Assembly (NCBI RefSeq): GCF_000734895.2
Contig: NZ_CP011382.1
Span: 2,148,700 to 2,212,699, forward strand
Direction of reading: 5' to 3'
From: Calothrix sp. 336/3
GTDB lineage: Bacteria; Cyanobacteriota; Cyanobacteriia; Cyanobacteriales; Nostocaceae
DNA: 64,000 nucleotides
Both the position numbers and the translations under genes were made by a program. The notes under the pieces were generated by a model that was given only the letters and a program-made list of their open reading frames with translations, did not search any database and had not been told where the DNA came from. Shown here piece after piece: positions 37,776-45,568 of this stretch (its first letter is position 1; each line of letters opens with the position of its first letter).

Positions 37776-38052
37776 GTGATGATAATTGGATTTAAGAAAA
37801 CATTAAATTATAAAGATTTAGGACTTAAGCATTGATAAAAGAAACCAAGCATGTATTTAGATTTTCGGGCGTTCAAGTTTAGTTTTTGACCATTTTTTAG
37901 TGATCGCTACCTATCGTAAAATTACGGGCGCAAGTATCATTCATTATCAAAGAAAACCGGGATAAGCAATATTAATAGGACTTACACATTGACAGAAAGT
38001 TTCAGCAATGTGAATTCAAACCCACCTGTTGTTTAAGATGTTCCAAAATAAA
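37776..38052. other. Spacer with two IS-end-like sequences
   Basis: AGGACTTAAGCATTGATAAA (about 37822) and AGGACTTACACATTGACAGA (about 37979) are near-copies in the same orientation. AGGACTTACGCA-type sequences are common termini of cyanobacterial insertion sequences, so these are probably remnants of IS ends. No gene is present. Confidence 0.4.
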
Positions 38053-38249
38053 GTGGCTCTTGCGTACTTGGCGTGCTAAGTTTTTAATTAAAGTCTATAA
38101 ATTTGCTTTATTTTCAAGCCTTACAGGCACTTATAGTTTAAATTTCATTAATGAAACATTTTTGATGTTCTGAATGGCTGTAATATAAGCCCAGCAATTA
38201 TTTCATACTATATTTTTAACATTTTTAGCACGCTAAGTACAGAAGAGCC
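38053..38249. repeat. MITE-like element with GGCTCTT...GTACTT.GCGTGCTAA ends
   Basis: The left end GGCTCTTGCGTACTTGGCGT continuing GCTAAGTTTTT (38054-38085) is matched, reversed, by the right end GGCTCTTCTGTACTTAGCGT continuing GCTAAAAATG (38219-38249). About 135 bp of AT-rich DNA lies between. The element ends 10 bp before the GTG start of the next SDR gene, so it must contribute that gene's promoter or ribosome-site region. Confidence 0.6.
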
Positions 38250-38258
38250 AAAATCATT

Positions 38259-39026
38259 GTGACGCTATCGGATTTCTCACTAACTGGAAAAGTGGCCTTA
38301 GTTACTGGAGCGGGGCGAGGATTGGGTTTAGAAATTGCCAAGTCACTCAGCTTTGTTGGTGCCTGTGTCATCGTCAATGGGCGAAACCAAGAACTACTTA
38401 ACCAAGCAGTCGCAGTTATTGAGTCAAGTGGTGGTTCGGCTGTCTCATTAGCGTTTGATGTAACAAATGAAACAGAAGTTCAAACCGCGTTTGTTGAGAT
38501 ACGCGAAAAGCACGGTGGGTTAGATATTCTCGTCAATAACGTTGGTATGCGCGATCGCCGTGGATTTTTCGAGTTTGAAATGGATGCAGTGCGTCGGCTA
38601 ATCGAGGCTGATTTGATTGCACCATTCAATTTGTCGCGGGAAGCTGCACGGCTGATGATGCACAAAGGAGAAGGTCGTATTATCAATATTACATCGATCG
38701 CAGGGCAAATCGCAGATGCTGGCGATGCTATTTATACAACAGCCAAAGGAGGACTTGAAGCCTTAACCCGTACCCTTGCCGCTGAACTTGGAGTTTTTGG
38801 AATTACAGTCAATGCCGTTGCTCCAGGATTTTTTGCGACAGAGAGTAATGTAGATGTGGTTGCCAACTTGGAAGTTAGAGAATGGTTGAGAAAAAGAACT
38901 TCTCTCGGTCGTTGGGGAAAACCGCAAGAAGTTGCAGGCGCGGTTGTATTCTTTGCCTCACCAGCCGCATCTTACGTTACAGGGCAAGTTTTAGCAGTCG
39001 ATGGTGGCTATCTCGCTCATTTCTGA
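38259..39026 (+). CDS. Short-chain dehydrogenase/reductase (SDR)
   Basis: A 255-residue classical SDR: VTGAGRGLGLEIAKSL (NAD(P)-binding TGxxxGxG), NNVGMRD (NNxG), catalytic Ser in IINITSIAG, and Tyr-x-x-x-Lys in AIYTTAKGG. FxTESN and VTGQVLAVDGGYLAHF end the fold. It resembles gluconate-5-dehydrogenase and sulfo-sugar/sulfopropanediol dehydrogenases. The start is GTG 38259, immediately after an inverted-repeat element. The substrate is unknown. Confidence 0.87.
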   Translation: MTLSDFSLTGKVALVTGAGRGLGLEIAKSLSFVGACVIVNGRNQELLNQAVAVIESSGGSAVSLAFDVTNETEVQTAFVEIREKHGGLDILVNNVGMRDRRGFFEFEMDAVRRLIEADLIAPFNLSREAARLMMHKGEGRIINITSIAGQIADAGDAIYTTAKGGLEALTRTLAAELGVFGITVNAVAPGFFATESNVDVVANLEVREWLRKRTSLGRWGKPQEVAGAVVFFASPAASYVTGQVLAVDGGYLAHF

Positions 39027-39066
39027 TATCCAAGCCTACAATTATTAAAGTGTTGTAAAAGACCTT

Positions 39067-39085
39067 AGAGAAACCCGGTTTCTCT
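39067..39085. terminator. Palindrome AGAGAAACC-C-GGTTTCTCT
   Basis: A perfect 9-bp palindrome with one central base, 40 bp downstream of the SDR stop. GAAACCGGGTTTC-like palindromes recur in cyanobacterial spacers and may work as 3' ends. No T run follows. Confidence 0.4.
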
Positions 39086-39309
39086 GTCTCACGAAAAGTT
39101 TAGAGCAACGTCAAATCAAGGGTTTTTATCAGCACCTTGACAGGGCTAGTCCTAAGATTTTCGGTAGTGTCAAAGCAAACTATATATATATGCCGCATTC
39201 CACGATAATAATTGCATAATTTCGAGATATTTATATATGGAGTGGTATGAATTTTCATACCACTATTATTTGTATGATTCTGTGATGGGTTTGCGATAAT
39301 TTGAATTAC

Positions 39310-40110
39310 CTAAACACCCGGAGTTTGTCCACCATCAACAAGAATCTCAGTGCCCGTGATTGAGGATGCAAGGTCGGAAACTAAAAACAATGTGAGTGCG
39401 GCAATTTCTTCTGGTTTGACAACTTTACCTAAGGGAATCGCTTTGATGGTTTCGGCTTTAATTTCTTCGACCGTTATACCGCGAGATTCGGCATTCTGTC
39501 GTGCTAATGTTTCTGCTCGTTCGGTTGCAGTCGCTCCCGGAGAGATGGCATTGATTCTAATATTATCTTGAGCCAATTCTTTGGAAATTCCCCTCGTGAA
39601 ATTCAACAAAGCGGCATTTGCCGTTCCACCAGGTAAAAAGTTCGGACGGGGAGTACGTCCCGCACCACCAATGATATTGACTATTCGTCCATCACGGCGA
39701 CTTTTTTGATGGGGAACTACTGCTCTGACTAGACGAATATAACCCAGTAGCTTTAAATTCCAAGCATCTAAAAAAGCATCATCGCTCAGTTCCAAAAATG
39801 AACCCGCACGAGCGGAACCAGCATTATTAATTAAAATGTCAATCTGACCTAATTGGGAAAGGGTTGTATTCACAACTCTTTCAACGGCTTCTGCTTGGCT
39901 GATATCCGCAGCGATCGCGATTACTTTACTGTTTGTGTTCGGTAAAGATTGAATTTCACTGACAGCTCTCTCCAATCTTTCTTGATTGCGGGATGCGATC
40001 GCCACATTTACACCTTCGCTATACAAAGCTTTGGCAATGGCTAAACCAATTCCCGCACTTCCACCTGTAACAATTGCGGTTTTTCCTGAAAGTTGTAAAT
40101 CTAGACTCAT
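39310..40110 (-). CDS. Short-chain dehydrogenase/reductase (SDR)
   Basis: A 266-residue SDR: IVTGGSAGIGLAIAKAL (TGxxxGIG), DILINNAGSARAG (NNAG), and the catalytic segment IVNIIGGAGRTP with F-L-P-G-G-T-A-N where the usual Tyr-x-x-x-Lys would be. The canonical catalytic Tyr and Lys are therefore not visible at that site, so it may be a divergent or altered SDR. The C-terminus ITGTEILVDGGQTPG is typical. ATG 40110 was chosen over 40158, whose extension comes from a GGATTTTGGATT repeat. Confidence 0.82.
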   Translation of the reverse strand: MSLDLQLSGKTAIVTGGSAGIGLAIAKALYSEGVNVAIASRNQERLERAVSEIQSLPNTNSKVIAIAADISQAEAVERVVNTTLSQLGQIDILINNAGSARAGSFLELSDDAFLDAWNLKLLGYIRLVRAVVPHQKSRRDGRIVNIIGGAGRTPRPNFLPGGTANAALLNFTRGISKELAQDNIRINAISPGATATERAETLARQNAESRGITVEEIKAETIKAIPLGKVVKPEEIAALTLFLVSDLASSITGTEILVDGGQTPGV

Positions 40111-40198
40111 AGGATTTTGGATTTGAGATTTTGGATTTTGGATTTCGACATCAAACAATTGCTATTTGGATCGGTGATGAGGTAGAGACGATTGGGTA

Positions 40199-40302
40199 TA
40201 GTAGTTTGTCAAATTTGAATTGACGGACAGGACGAGGGGGACAAGGGGGACAAGGGGGACAAGGAAGAAATATCCCTCAAATAAACTTTGACAGTGTAAT
40301 AG
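40199..40302 (+). repeat. MITE-like element family A, copy 4
   Basis: About 104 bp: TAGTTTGTCAAATTTGAATT then GACGGACAGG, three GGGGGACAAG units, AAGAAATATCCCTCAAATAA, and ACTTTGACAGTGTAATA at the right end. The purine core is a tandem array rather than the GAGACAGGGG form of copies 1-3. Confidence 0.7.
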
Positions 40303-40371
40303 CTGATTTCTACTAAGCTAAAACCGCATAAATTCAGATTTGAGCCAAGGAAATCTCCTCAAGGCAGATAA

Positions 40372-40404
40372 TCTACGCTAAATCGATAGAGATTTAGTAT
40401 TTTG
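40372..40404 (+). promoter_or_regulatory. CTACG-N5-TCGATAGA motif, copy upstream of amidase
   Basis: CTACGCTAAATCGATAGA at 40373-40390 is an exact consensus match followed by GATTTAGTATTTTG. The amidase ATG is 54 bp downstream of the block's end, the closest spacing of all copies, which is compatible with a promoter-proximal activator site. Confidence 0.55.
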
Positions 40405-40457
40405 TGGTATAAACAGAAAGTTATCACATCGTATTTCGATAATCAAGTGTTTGGAAG

Positions 40458-41867
40458 ATGAGAGATATTGCTAAATTTTCCGTGAGTGAGCTGATTGATT
40501 TATATAAAAATCGCAGTTTATCACCAGTAGAAGTTGTGGAATCGGCATTAAAACGAATTAGTAATTGTCGCGATCGCGTGAATGCTTTTGTTGTAGTGGA
40601 TGGTGAAACTGCACTCCGCGAAGCACATAGTTCTGAGAAGCGTTGGAGGAACAAAAGTCCATTGGGTGTACTCGATGGGATTCCAATAACGGTGAAGGAT
40701 TTGCTTTTGACTAAGGGTTTACCGACTTTGCGGGGAAGTAAAGCAATTAATCCCCATCAATCTTGGGATGAGGACGCTCCGCCTGTTGCTCGTTTGCGAG
40801 AACAAGGTGCGGTATTGTTGGGTAAAACTACAACTTCCGAATTTGGCTGGAAAGGTGTCACTGAAAGCCCTTTAACTGGAATTACCCATAATCCCTGGAA
40901 TTTGGGACTGACACCAGGGGGAAGCAGTGGAGGTGCAGCAGTTGCAGCAGCTTTGGGATTGGGGGTTGTGCATCTTGGTACTGATGGTGGAGGTTCATCT
41001 CGAAGTCCGGCAGCATTGACAGGGGTTTTTGGTTTCAAGCCGACTTTTGGTAGAGTTGCTGGATATCCATCTGCCCATACTGGAACTTTATTCCATCCTG
41101 GGATTTTGACTCGCACTGTCACCGATACTGCTTTGACATTGAATACGATCGCTCGTTGGGATAAACGGGATTGGTATGCTTTACCTGATGAGAAACAAAA
41201 TTATTTACCGAAATTAGATCGGGATATATCAGGTTTACGAATTGCTTATAGTCCGAGATTGGGATATGCAGATGTTGAACCAGAGATAGCTGAACTAGTT
41301 AAAAGCGCAGTTAATGTTTTTGCTGATTTGGGAGCAGTTGTTGAGGAAGTCGATCCGGGTTTTGAGAATCCTCAAGCTATATTTAGAACTTTTTGGCAAG
41401 CTGGTGCGGCAAAATTATTGCGCGGTTTTACTCCCGAACAACAGGCTGTAATTGACCCAGGTTTACAAGCGATCGCAACTGAAGGTGAGAAAATCAGTCT
41501 TGCAGATTATCTTAGTGCCAATGATGCTCGTGAAGCTTTGGGGAGATATATGCAAAGCTTCCACCAAACCTACGATTTGCTAATTACTCCAACTTTACCG
41601 ATTACAGCTTTTCCAGTCGGTCAAACATCACCGCACTCGATTTTATATCCAGATGGACGTAGTTGGTCGCCTTTTACCTATATATTTAACCTCACCCAAC
41701 AACCTGCGGCATCTGTTCCCTGTGGTTTTACCAAGTATGGATTACCCGTGGCAATGCAAATTGTGGGTGCAAAATATAGTGATGTATTAGTTTTGCAAGC
41801 AGCCAAAGCTTATGAGAATCTTTTTCCTTTTAAAATGCCTCAAGAAAAAGAACTAGGGAGACTTTAA
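40458..41867 (+). CDS. Amidase signature-family amidohydrolase
   Basis: A 469-residue amidase. The catalytic Ser-cisSer-Lys triad is visible as Lys80 (ITVKDLL), Ser156 (GGSSGG) and Ser180 (DGGGSSRSPA). The family hydrolyses amides from small aliphatic amides to Glu-tRNA-Gln precursors; the absence of gatB/gatC neighbours and its isolated position point to a catabolic amidase, not GatA. ATG 40458 follows a GGAAG site. A motif copy sits directly upstream. Confidence 0.9.
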   Translation: MRDIAKFSVSELIDLYKNRSLSPVEVVESALKRISNCRDRVNAFVVVDGETALREAHSSEKRWRNKSPLGVLDGIPITVKDLLLTKGLPTLRGSKAINPHQSWDEDAPPVARLREQGAVLLGKTTTSEFGWKGVTESPLTGITHNPWNLGLTPGGSSGGAAVAAALGLGVVHLGTDGGGSSRSPAALTGVFGFKPTFGRVAGYPSAHTGTLFHPGILTRTVTDTALTLNTIARWDKRDWYALPDEKQNYLPKLDRDISGLRIAYSPRLGYADVEPEIAELVKSAVNVFADLGAVVEEVDPGFENPQAIFRTFWQAGAAKLLRGFTPEQQAVIDPGLQAIATEGEKISLADYLSANDAREALGRYMQSFHQTYDLLITPTLPITAFPVGQTSPHSILYPDGRSWSPFTYIFNLTQQPAASVPCGFTKYGLPVAMQIVGAKYSDVLVLQAAKAYENLFPFKMPQEKELGRL

Positions 41868-42002
41868 TCAACTAAATATTAAATTAACCAAATATTATGT
41901 AGTTGCATTGTCCCCCTTAATTCCTTGAAGGCGGAGGAGATTCAAAATCAAACGCTTAAACTAATAAGTTAGCGATCGCTAAACTGCAATTTTGCCAATT
42001 TC

Positions 42003-43226
42003 CTATCTTTGGGGAATTGTTGGTGGGGTAATTGCAGCGTACTGTTGAGGGGTTAACGTCGCTTCTCTAATATTGATACGTCTGGGAAGCAAGTTAAGTT
42101 TAAAGAAGTAATCTGCAACTTCTTGTTGCTCTCGAATAAGGTTTTCATTAATACCTCTCAACCCGAATACACGACGGCTCACAACTCTTTTTGCGACATC
42201 TTCCGGTAGTTTTTGGAACTTTACAAGAGTTTGTATCGTTTCTTTCGGGTTTGCTTCTGCTCGTCGTTGAACTTTATCAATTTCCTCAATCACTATCCGC
42301 AGAATTCCTGGATTTTCAACTGCAAATTTCCTGTCACCGATATAGTAGGAACCAGGAGTCGCAATTCCTTGAGCAGTTCTTAGAACTCTAATTTTGCCTT
42401 GTTTTTCAGCTAAAGCGTAATAAGGATCGCCTGCAACCCATACGGGTATTTTACCTTGGATGAATGGCTGGTAGGATTCTACGGTGGGTAAACTTTGGAC
42501 TTTGATGTCGCTATATTTCAAACCAGCTTGTTCCAAAGCTTTAGCGATGAAATATTGAGATGCAGAAGCTCTTTGGAAGATAACCGTTTTCCCTTTCAAG
42601 TCTCGCACACTGCGAATTGGAGAATTGGGTGGGACTGCGATGATACTCGATCTTCCCGAATTTGCCGTGCGACGAGTACCAACTAGATAAACCAGTCTAG
42701 CACCCGCAGCTTGAGCAAAAATTGGCGGAGTTTCTCCCACAGAACCGATATCAACTCTACCAACATTCATCGCTTCCATCAATTGAGGACCTTGAGCAAA
42801 TTGTGCCCATTCTACTTTTACTCCTAAAGGTGCAAGTCGTCTTTCTATTGCTCCTGAAGTGCGGACTAAATCACCTGCTTGTTGAAATCCAATACGAATG
42901 ACATTCGCTTTTACACCGGGTGGTCTTTTGTTTTGAGCTTGAGCGACTTTGACAATACCTGGATTGGGTATTGTGGCATAGGAAGGTTGGGGTTTTGGGT
43001 TATTTGATATCAGAACAGGTTGCGTATTGGATATTTTCGGTGCTTTCGCTGGTGAAACTTGGCGATCGCGGGATATATCTGCACTTTTTTGCTCTTTTGT
43101 TGTTTGATTGGCAACCGTTACATTCCCTAGGGTTAAAGATGTTCCTACAGCTAGTAATCCAGGTACAACTAATAAGGCGAGATGACGACGAAATATTTGG
43201 GGAGATTTAGATTTTGATTTAGTCAT
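42003..43226 (-). CDS. Aliphatic sulfonate ABC transporter substrate-binding protein (SsuA-like), copy 3, with long linker
   Basis: A 407-residue binding protein. The N-terminal signal (RHLALLVVPGLLAVGTSLTL) is followed by an unusual roughly 90-residue Pro/Ser/Asn/Gln/Lys-rich linker before the SsuA core starts at IRIGFQQAGDLVRTSGAIE. The core is very close to copy 1 (EWAQFAQGPQLMEAMNVGRVDIGSVGETPPIFAQAAGA). ATG 43226 gives the signal peptide; the upstream frame to 43304 was rejected. A strong regulatory-motif copy lies about 380 bp upstream. Neighbours are an amidase and a broken chrA; no permease or ATPase genes are adjacent. Confidence 0.92.
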   Translation of the reverse strand: MTKSKSKSPQIFRRHLALLVVPGLLAVGTSLTLGNVTVANQTTKEQKSADISRDRQVSPAKAPKISNTQPVLISNNPKPQPSYATIPNPGIVKVAQAQNKRPPGVKANVIRIGFQQAGDLVRTSGAIERRLAPLGVKVEWAQFAQGPQLMEAMNVGRVDIGSVGETPPIFAQAAGARLVYLVGTRRTANSGRSSIIAVPPNSPIRSVRDLKGKTVIFQRASASQYFIAKALEQAGLKYSDIKVQSLPTVESYQPFIQGKIPVWVAGDPYYALAEKQGKIRVLRTAQGIATPGSYYIGDRKFAVENPGILRIVIEEIDKVQRRAEANPKETIQTLVKFQKLPEDVAKRVVSRRVFGLRGINENLIREQQEVADYFFKLNLLPRRINIREATLTPQQYAAITPPTIPQR

Positions 43227-43699
43227 GGCAAATTTCCTGAGCAAGTTCTTTGTTGAAAAAATTACCGAAAAACTTGTCGTAATCAATGGTGAAAATATTT
43301 CCAATCAATGCAGAAGTCAATGTAGAATTAAAGTTTTATGTGATTACCACAACAATTCACTTCTTAACCTCGCCAAATGACTACGAAAAGAACATTTGAT
43401 TATTAGATTTGTATCCCAACCTGTCACCAAACTTACATATCTAAACTAGTTTGGAAATCAGACAAATGATGATACAAAATCATATTTTGCGTGGATAGCA
43501 AACCCAAATTTCTACTATGGGCATATCTCGATCGTGCTAATTACTGGCACTTATATGCATCCACTAACAAATATTTCAACCAATATCAAACTATTTACGA
43601 CCATCGATAAATACCTAAAAATCTATCGACTTACCGTAGTTAAAGTAGATTATTCCATAAAATCCACAAACAGGCAACAAGTAAATGCTAGCTTTTATA
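43227..43699. other. 473-bp leader of SsuA-like copy 3
   Basis: An AT-rich spacer without a convincing gene. It contains the motif copy at 43607-43640 (minus), pointing at the binding-protein gene. The frame at 43534-43725 has no family or ribosome site and is rejected. Confidence 0.4.
43607..43640 (-). promoter_or_regulatory. CTACG-N5-TCGATAGA motif, copy upstream of SsuA-like gene
   Basis: Read on the minus strand: CTACGGTAAGTCGATAGA then TTTTTAGGTATTTAT. Exact consensus match. It is oriented toward the SsuA-like gene whose start is about 380 bp away, and faces away from the chrA remnant. Confidence 0.55.
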
Positions 43700-44157
43700 C
43701 TAAAAATTCAAAAATAATTGAGTAGAACCAACAAGATAGCGAATCCAGCCAACTATGGCACCAGCTGCAACCAACCAAGCGGAATTTACTTTGAAGCGAA
43801 TTAATAACACCGCAGAAACCAGAGCGATCGCCACAGCTAGAAAATCCACAAAAGGTGCTTGAGGTAACGTTAGAGTTGCGATTCCCAGTTGTAGACTGAC
43901 AACAACCATCAAAGCAACTGCACTAGCATTTACTGAGTCTAAAAATGCACTAGCCCATTGGGAAGAACGTAAAAACGGAACAATGGGATTGAGAATTGCT
44001 GTGAAGAAAAACGATGGTAGAAAAATTCCGACTGTTGCAACTATGGCACCTGGAATCCCTGCAATTACGTAACCAATAAAAGTAGCGGTGGAGAGTACTG
44101 GACCAGGGGTAAATTGACCGATCGCGATCGCGTCTAATAATCGATTTTTTGCTAGAT
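43700..44157 (-). pseudogene. chrA: chrA (chromate transporter) C-terminal remnant
   Basis: The minus strand reads, in one open frame, LLDAIAIGQFTPGPVLSTAT then FIGYVIAGIPGAIVATVGIF, LPSFFFTAILNPIVPFLRSS and on to the stop at 43700, about 150 codons. AIAIGQFTPGPV is the conserved ChrA motif of the second half. The first half is missing: upstream of about 44157 the similarity ends. ChrA family members export chromate, a sulfate analogue that enters through sulfate transporters, so its loss is of interest in a sulfur-uptake region. Confidence 0.78.
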
Positions 44158-44250
44158 ATCACCGGAATTTATGAAGAAGTTGGGTTTAGCATTTGCCACA
44201 CCCAACCAAAAAAAGTATACAATTCTTTTCAAGTCAATTTTTGCTAATAG

Positions 44251-44682
44251 TTAAGTACCAAATTTTTCACTTAAAAATTGCTTGAGATGGGGCTGCTCTA
44301 AATTAATATTAAGTTCTGCGGCTTTCTGCACAATTTGTTCGTAAGTCAAACCTTCTTGAATCGCGATCGCAATCAAAGCAATTCCGCTAGCCCTTCCCCC
44401 ACCAGCACAGTGAAGTAAAATTGGTTTGGGTAAATTTTCGATTTGTTGAATGGCTTCTTCAGTTAGATTTTGATTCGCTTCTGAAGCTACCAGGGGAACA
44501 TTTGCATATTCAAGTCCCGCACTTTGAGCTTTTTCTCCTTCATCTGCAAGAAAACCTGGTTCGCTCGGAGAACGTAAATTTAACACCGATTTAAACCCTT
44601 CAGCAGCAGCTTGTTGTAAATCTTCTGCTGTTACTTGTCCTGCGGAACTGAAATCGTCGCTAATTTTTTTTGAGTCTGCCAT
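44251..44682 (-). CDS. DUF442 / TIGR01244-type phosphatase-like sulfurtransferase-associated protein
   Basis: A 143-residue protein with the tyrosine-phosphatase-like fold of the DUF442 (Blh N-domain) family: FSSAGQVTAEDLQQAAAEGF, VLNLRSPSEPG, and the active-site loop LLHCAGGGRASG (HCxxGxR with the nucleophilic cysteine). Relatives occur with sulfide/persulfide oxidation genes. ATG 44682 was chosen; the extension up to 44763 reads through a repeat element. The GST and aldo/keto reductase genes upstream are on the same strand but separated by that element. Confidence 0.8.
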   Translation of the reverse strand: MADSKKISDDFSSAGQVTAEDLQQAAAEGFKSVLNLRSPSEPGFLADEGEKAQSAGLEYANVPLVASEANQNLTEEAIQQIENLPKPILLHCAGGGRASGIALIAIAIQEGLTYEQIVQKAAELNINLEQPHLKQFLSEKFGT

Positions 44683-44694
44683 AATTGTTACTGA

Positions 44695-44831
44695 CTTGAA
44701 AAAGCAGGGGAACTGGGAGACAAGGGAGACAAGGGAGACAAGGGAGAAATAATTAATGTCCAATGCCTATTTTCATCTGTCCTGGTGTACGCAGTACTCT
44801 ACGAGAAGGCTACGCCTACATGATGGCTACT
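44695..44831 (+). repeat. Repeat family C, copy 1
   Basis: CTTGAAAAAGCAGGGGAACT, then four GGGAGACAAG-type units, TAATTAATGTCCAATGCCTA, and TGTACGCAGTACTCTACGAG followed by AAGGCTACGCCTACATGATG. The whole unit recurs inverted at 59400-59556. The ACTCTACGAGAAGGCTACGC part is a common cyanobacterial interspersed repeat. Confidence 0.75.
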
Positions 44832-44841
44832 TATTTTATTA

Positions 44842-45513
44842 CTAGTTTTTAGCAGTAACAGGAGTTGCTAATCTGGCATATCGATCGATATAAAATTCCT
44901 GAGAATTAGCAATTTTCTGCACGGATTCGCGCTGACTGACTGCATTCTGCCATTGCTGTAAACGGGTAAATTCAGATGGTAATTTGAACCCACGATAGTA
45001 TTCGAGTGCTGGTAAACGCTCGAACCAAGGATAAAAACTTAAATCCACTAAACTAATATTTTCACCAAACCAGTAGGAACCATTACCTGAAAGTTTAGCT
45101 AAAGCTTGATTTTCGACAAACTCTAAATGCTTGTATAAATCTCGTCTTGCTTCTTCTTGTGTTTCGCTATCGGGAGAACGTAATAAATTGGAGAAAGCAG
45201 TGACGAATCGAGTATTGGCAAAATCAATCCAAATTCTTGCCTGTGCTTTATCAAGAGGATTTTGGGGTAATAAAGGAGGATTGGGAAATACTTCGTCGAG
45301 ATACTCGTTAATAATTGCCGACTCCCAAACTTGCTTATTATTGTGAGCGATCGCCGGAACTTTTCCGTAAGGAGAAATATCTGTAAATCCCGCAGGTTTG
45401 TTTTGTAAATCAATTTCGATTAACTCAAATTCTACGCCTTTTTCTAATAAAGCTAGACGCGAACGATGGGCATAAGGGCAAGCGACGGAGCTATAAATTG
45501 TGATGTCAGCCAT
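44842..45513 (-). CDS. Glutathione S-transferase family protein (Cys-type)
   Basis: A 223-residue GST: thioredoxin-like N-domain with SVACPYAHRSRLALLEKG (Cys12 of the CPYAH motif) and GKVPAIAHNNKQVWESAIIN (glutathione-binding cis-Pro and Glu-Ser), then an all-helical C-domain with the [19 protein letters not shown] motif. It resembles Cys-type omega/dehydroascorbate-reductase-like GSTs that reduce or transfer glutathione adducts. It lies 55 bp downstream of an aldo/keto reductase on the same strand. Confidence 0.9.
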   Translation of the reverse strand: MADITIYSSVACPYAHRSRLALLEKGVEFELIEIDLQNKPAGFTDISPYGKVPAIAHNNKQVWESAIINEYLDEVFPNPPLLPQNPLDKAQARIWIDFANTRFVTAFSNLLRSPDSETQEEARRDLYKHLEFVENQALAKLSGNGSYWFGENISLVDLSFYPWFERLPALEYYRGFKLPSEFTRLQQWQNAVSQRESVQKIANSQEFYIDRYARLATPVTAKN

Positions 45514-45568
45514 GTTTATTTCCTTGTAAAATACTTCCTTTCAAAATATTTCTGAGAAAACTTCACTT

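Noticed and set aside
43534..43725. 63-residue plus-strand frame
   Set aside because: It overlaps the motif copy and the chrA remnant 3' end, has no ribosome site and no recognisable family.
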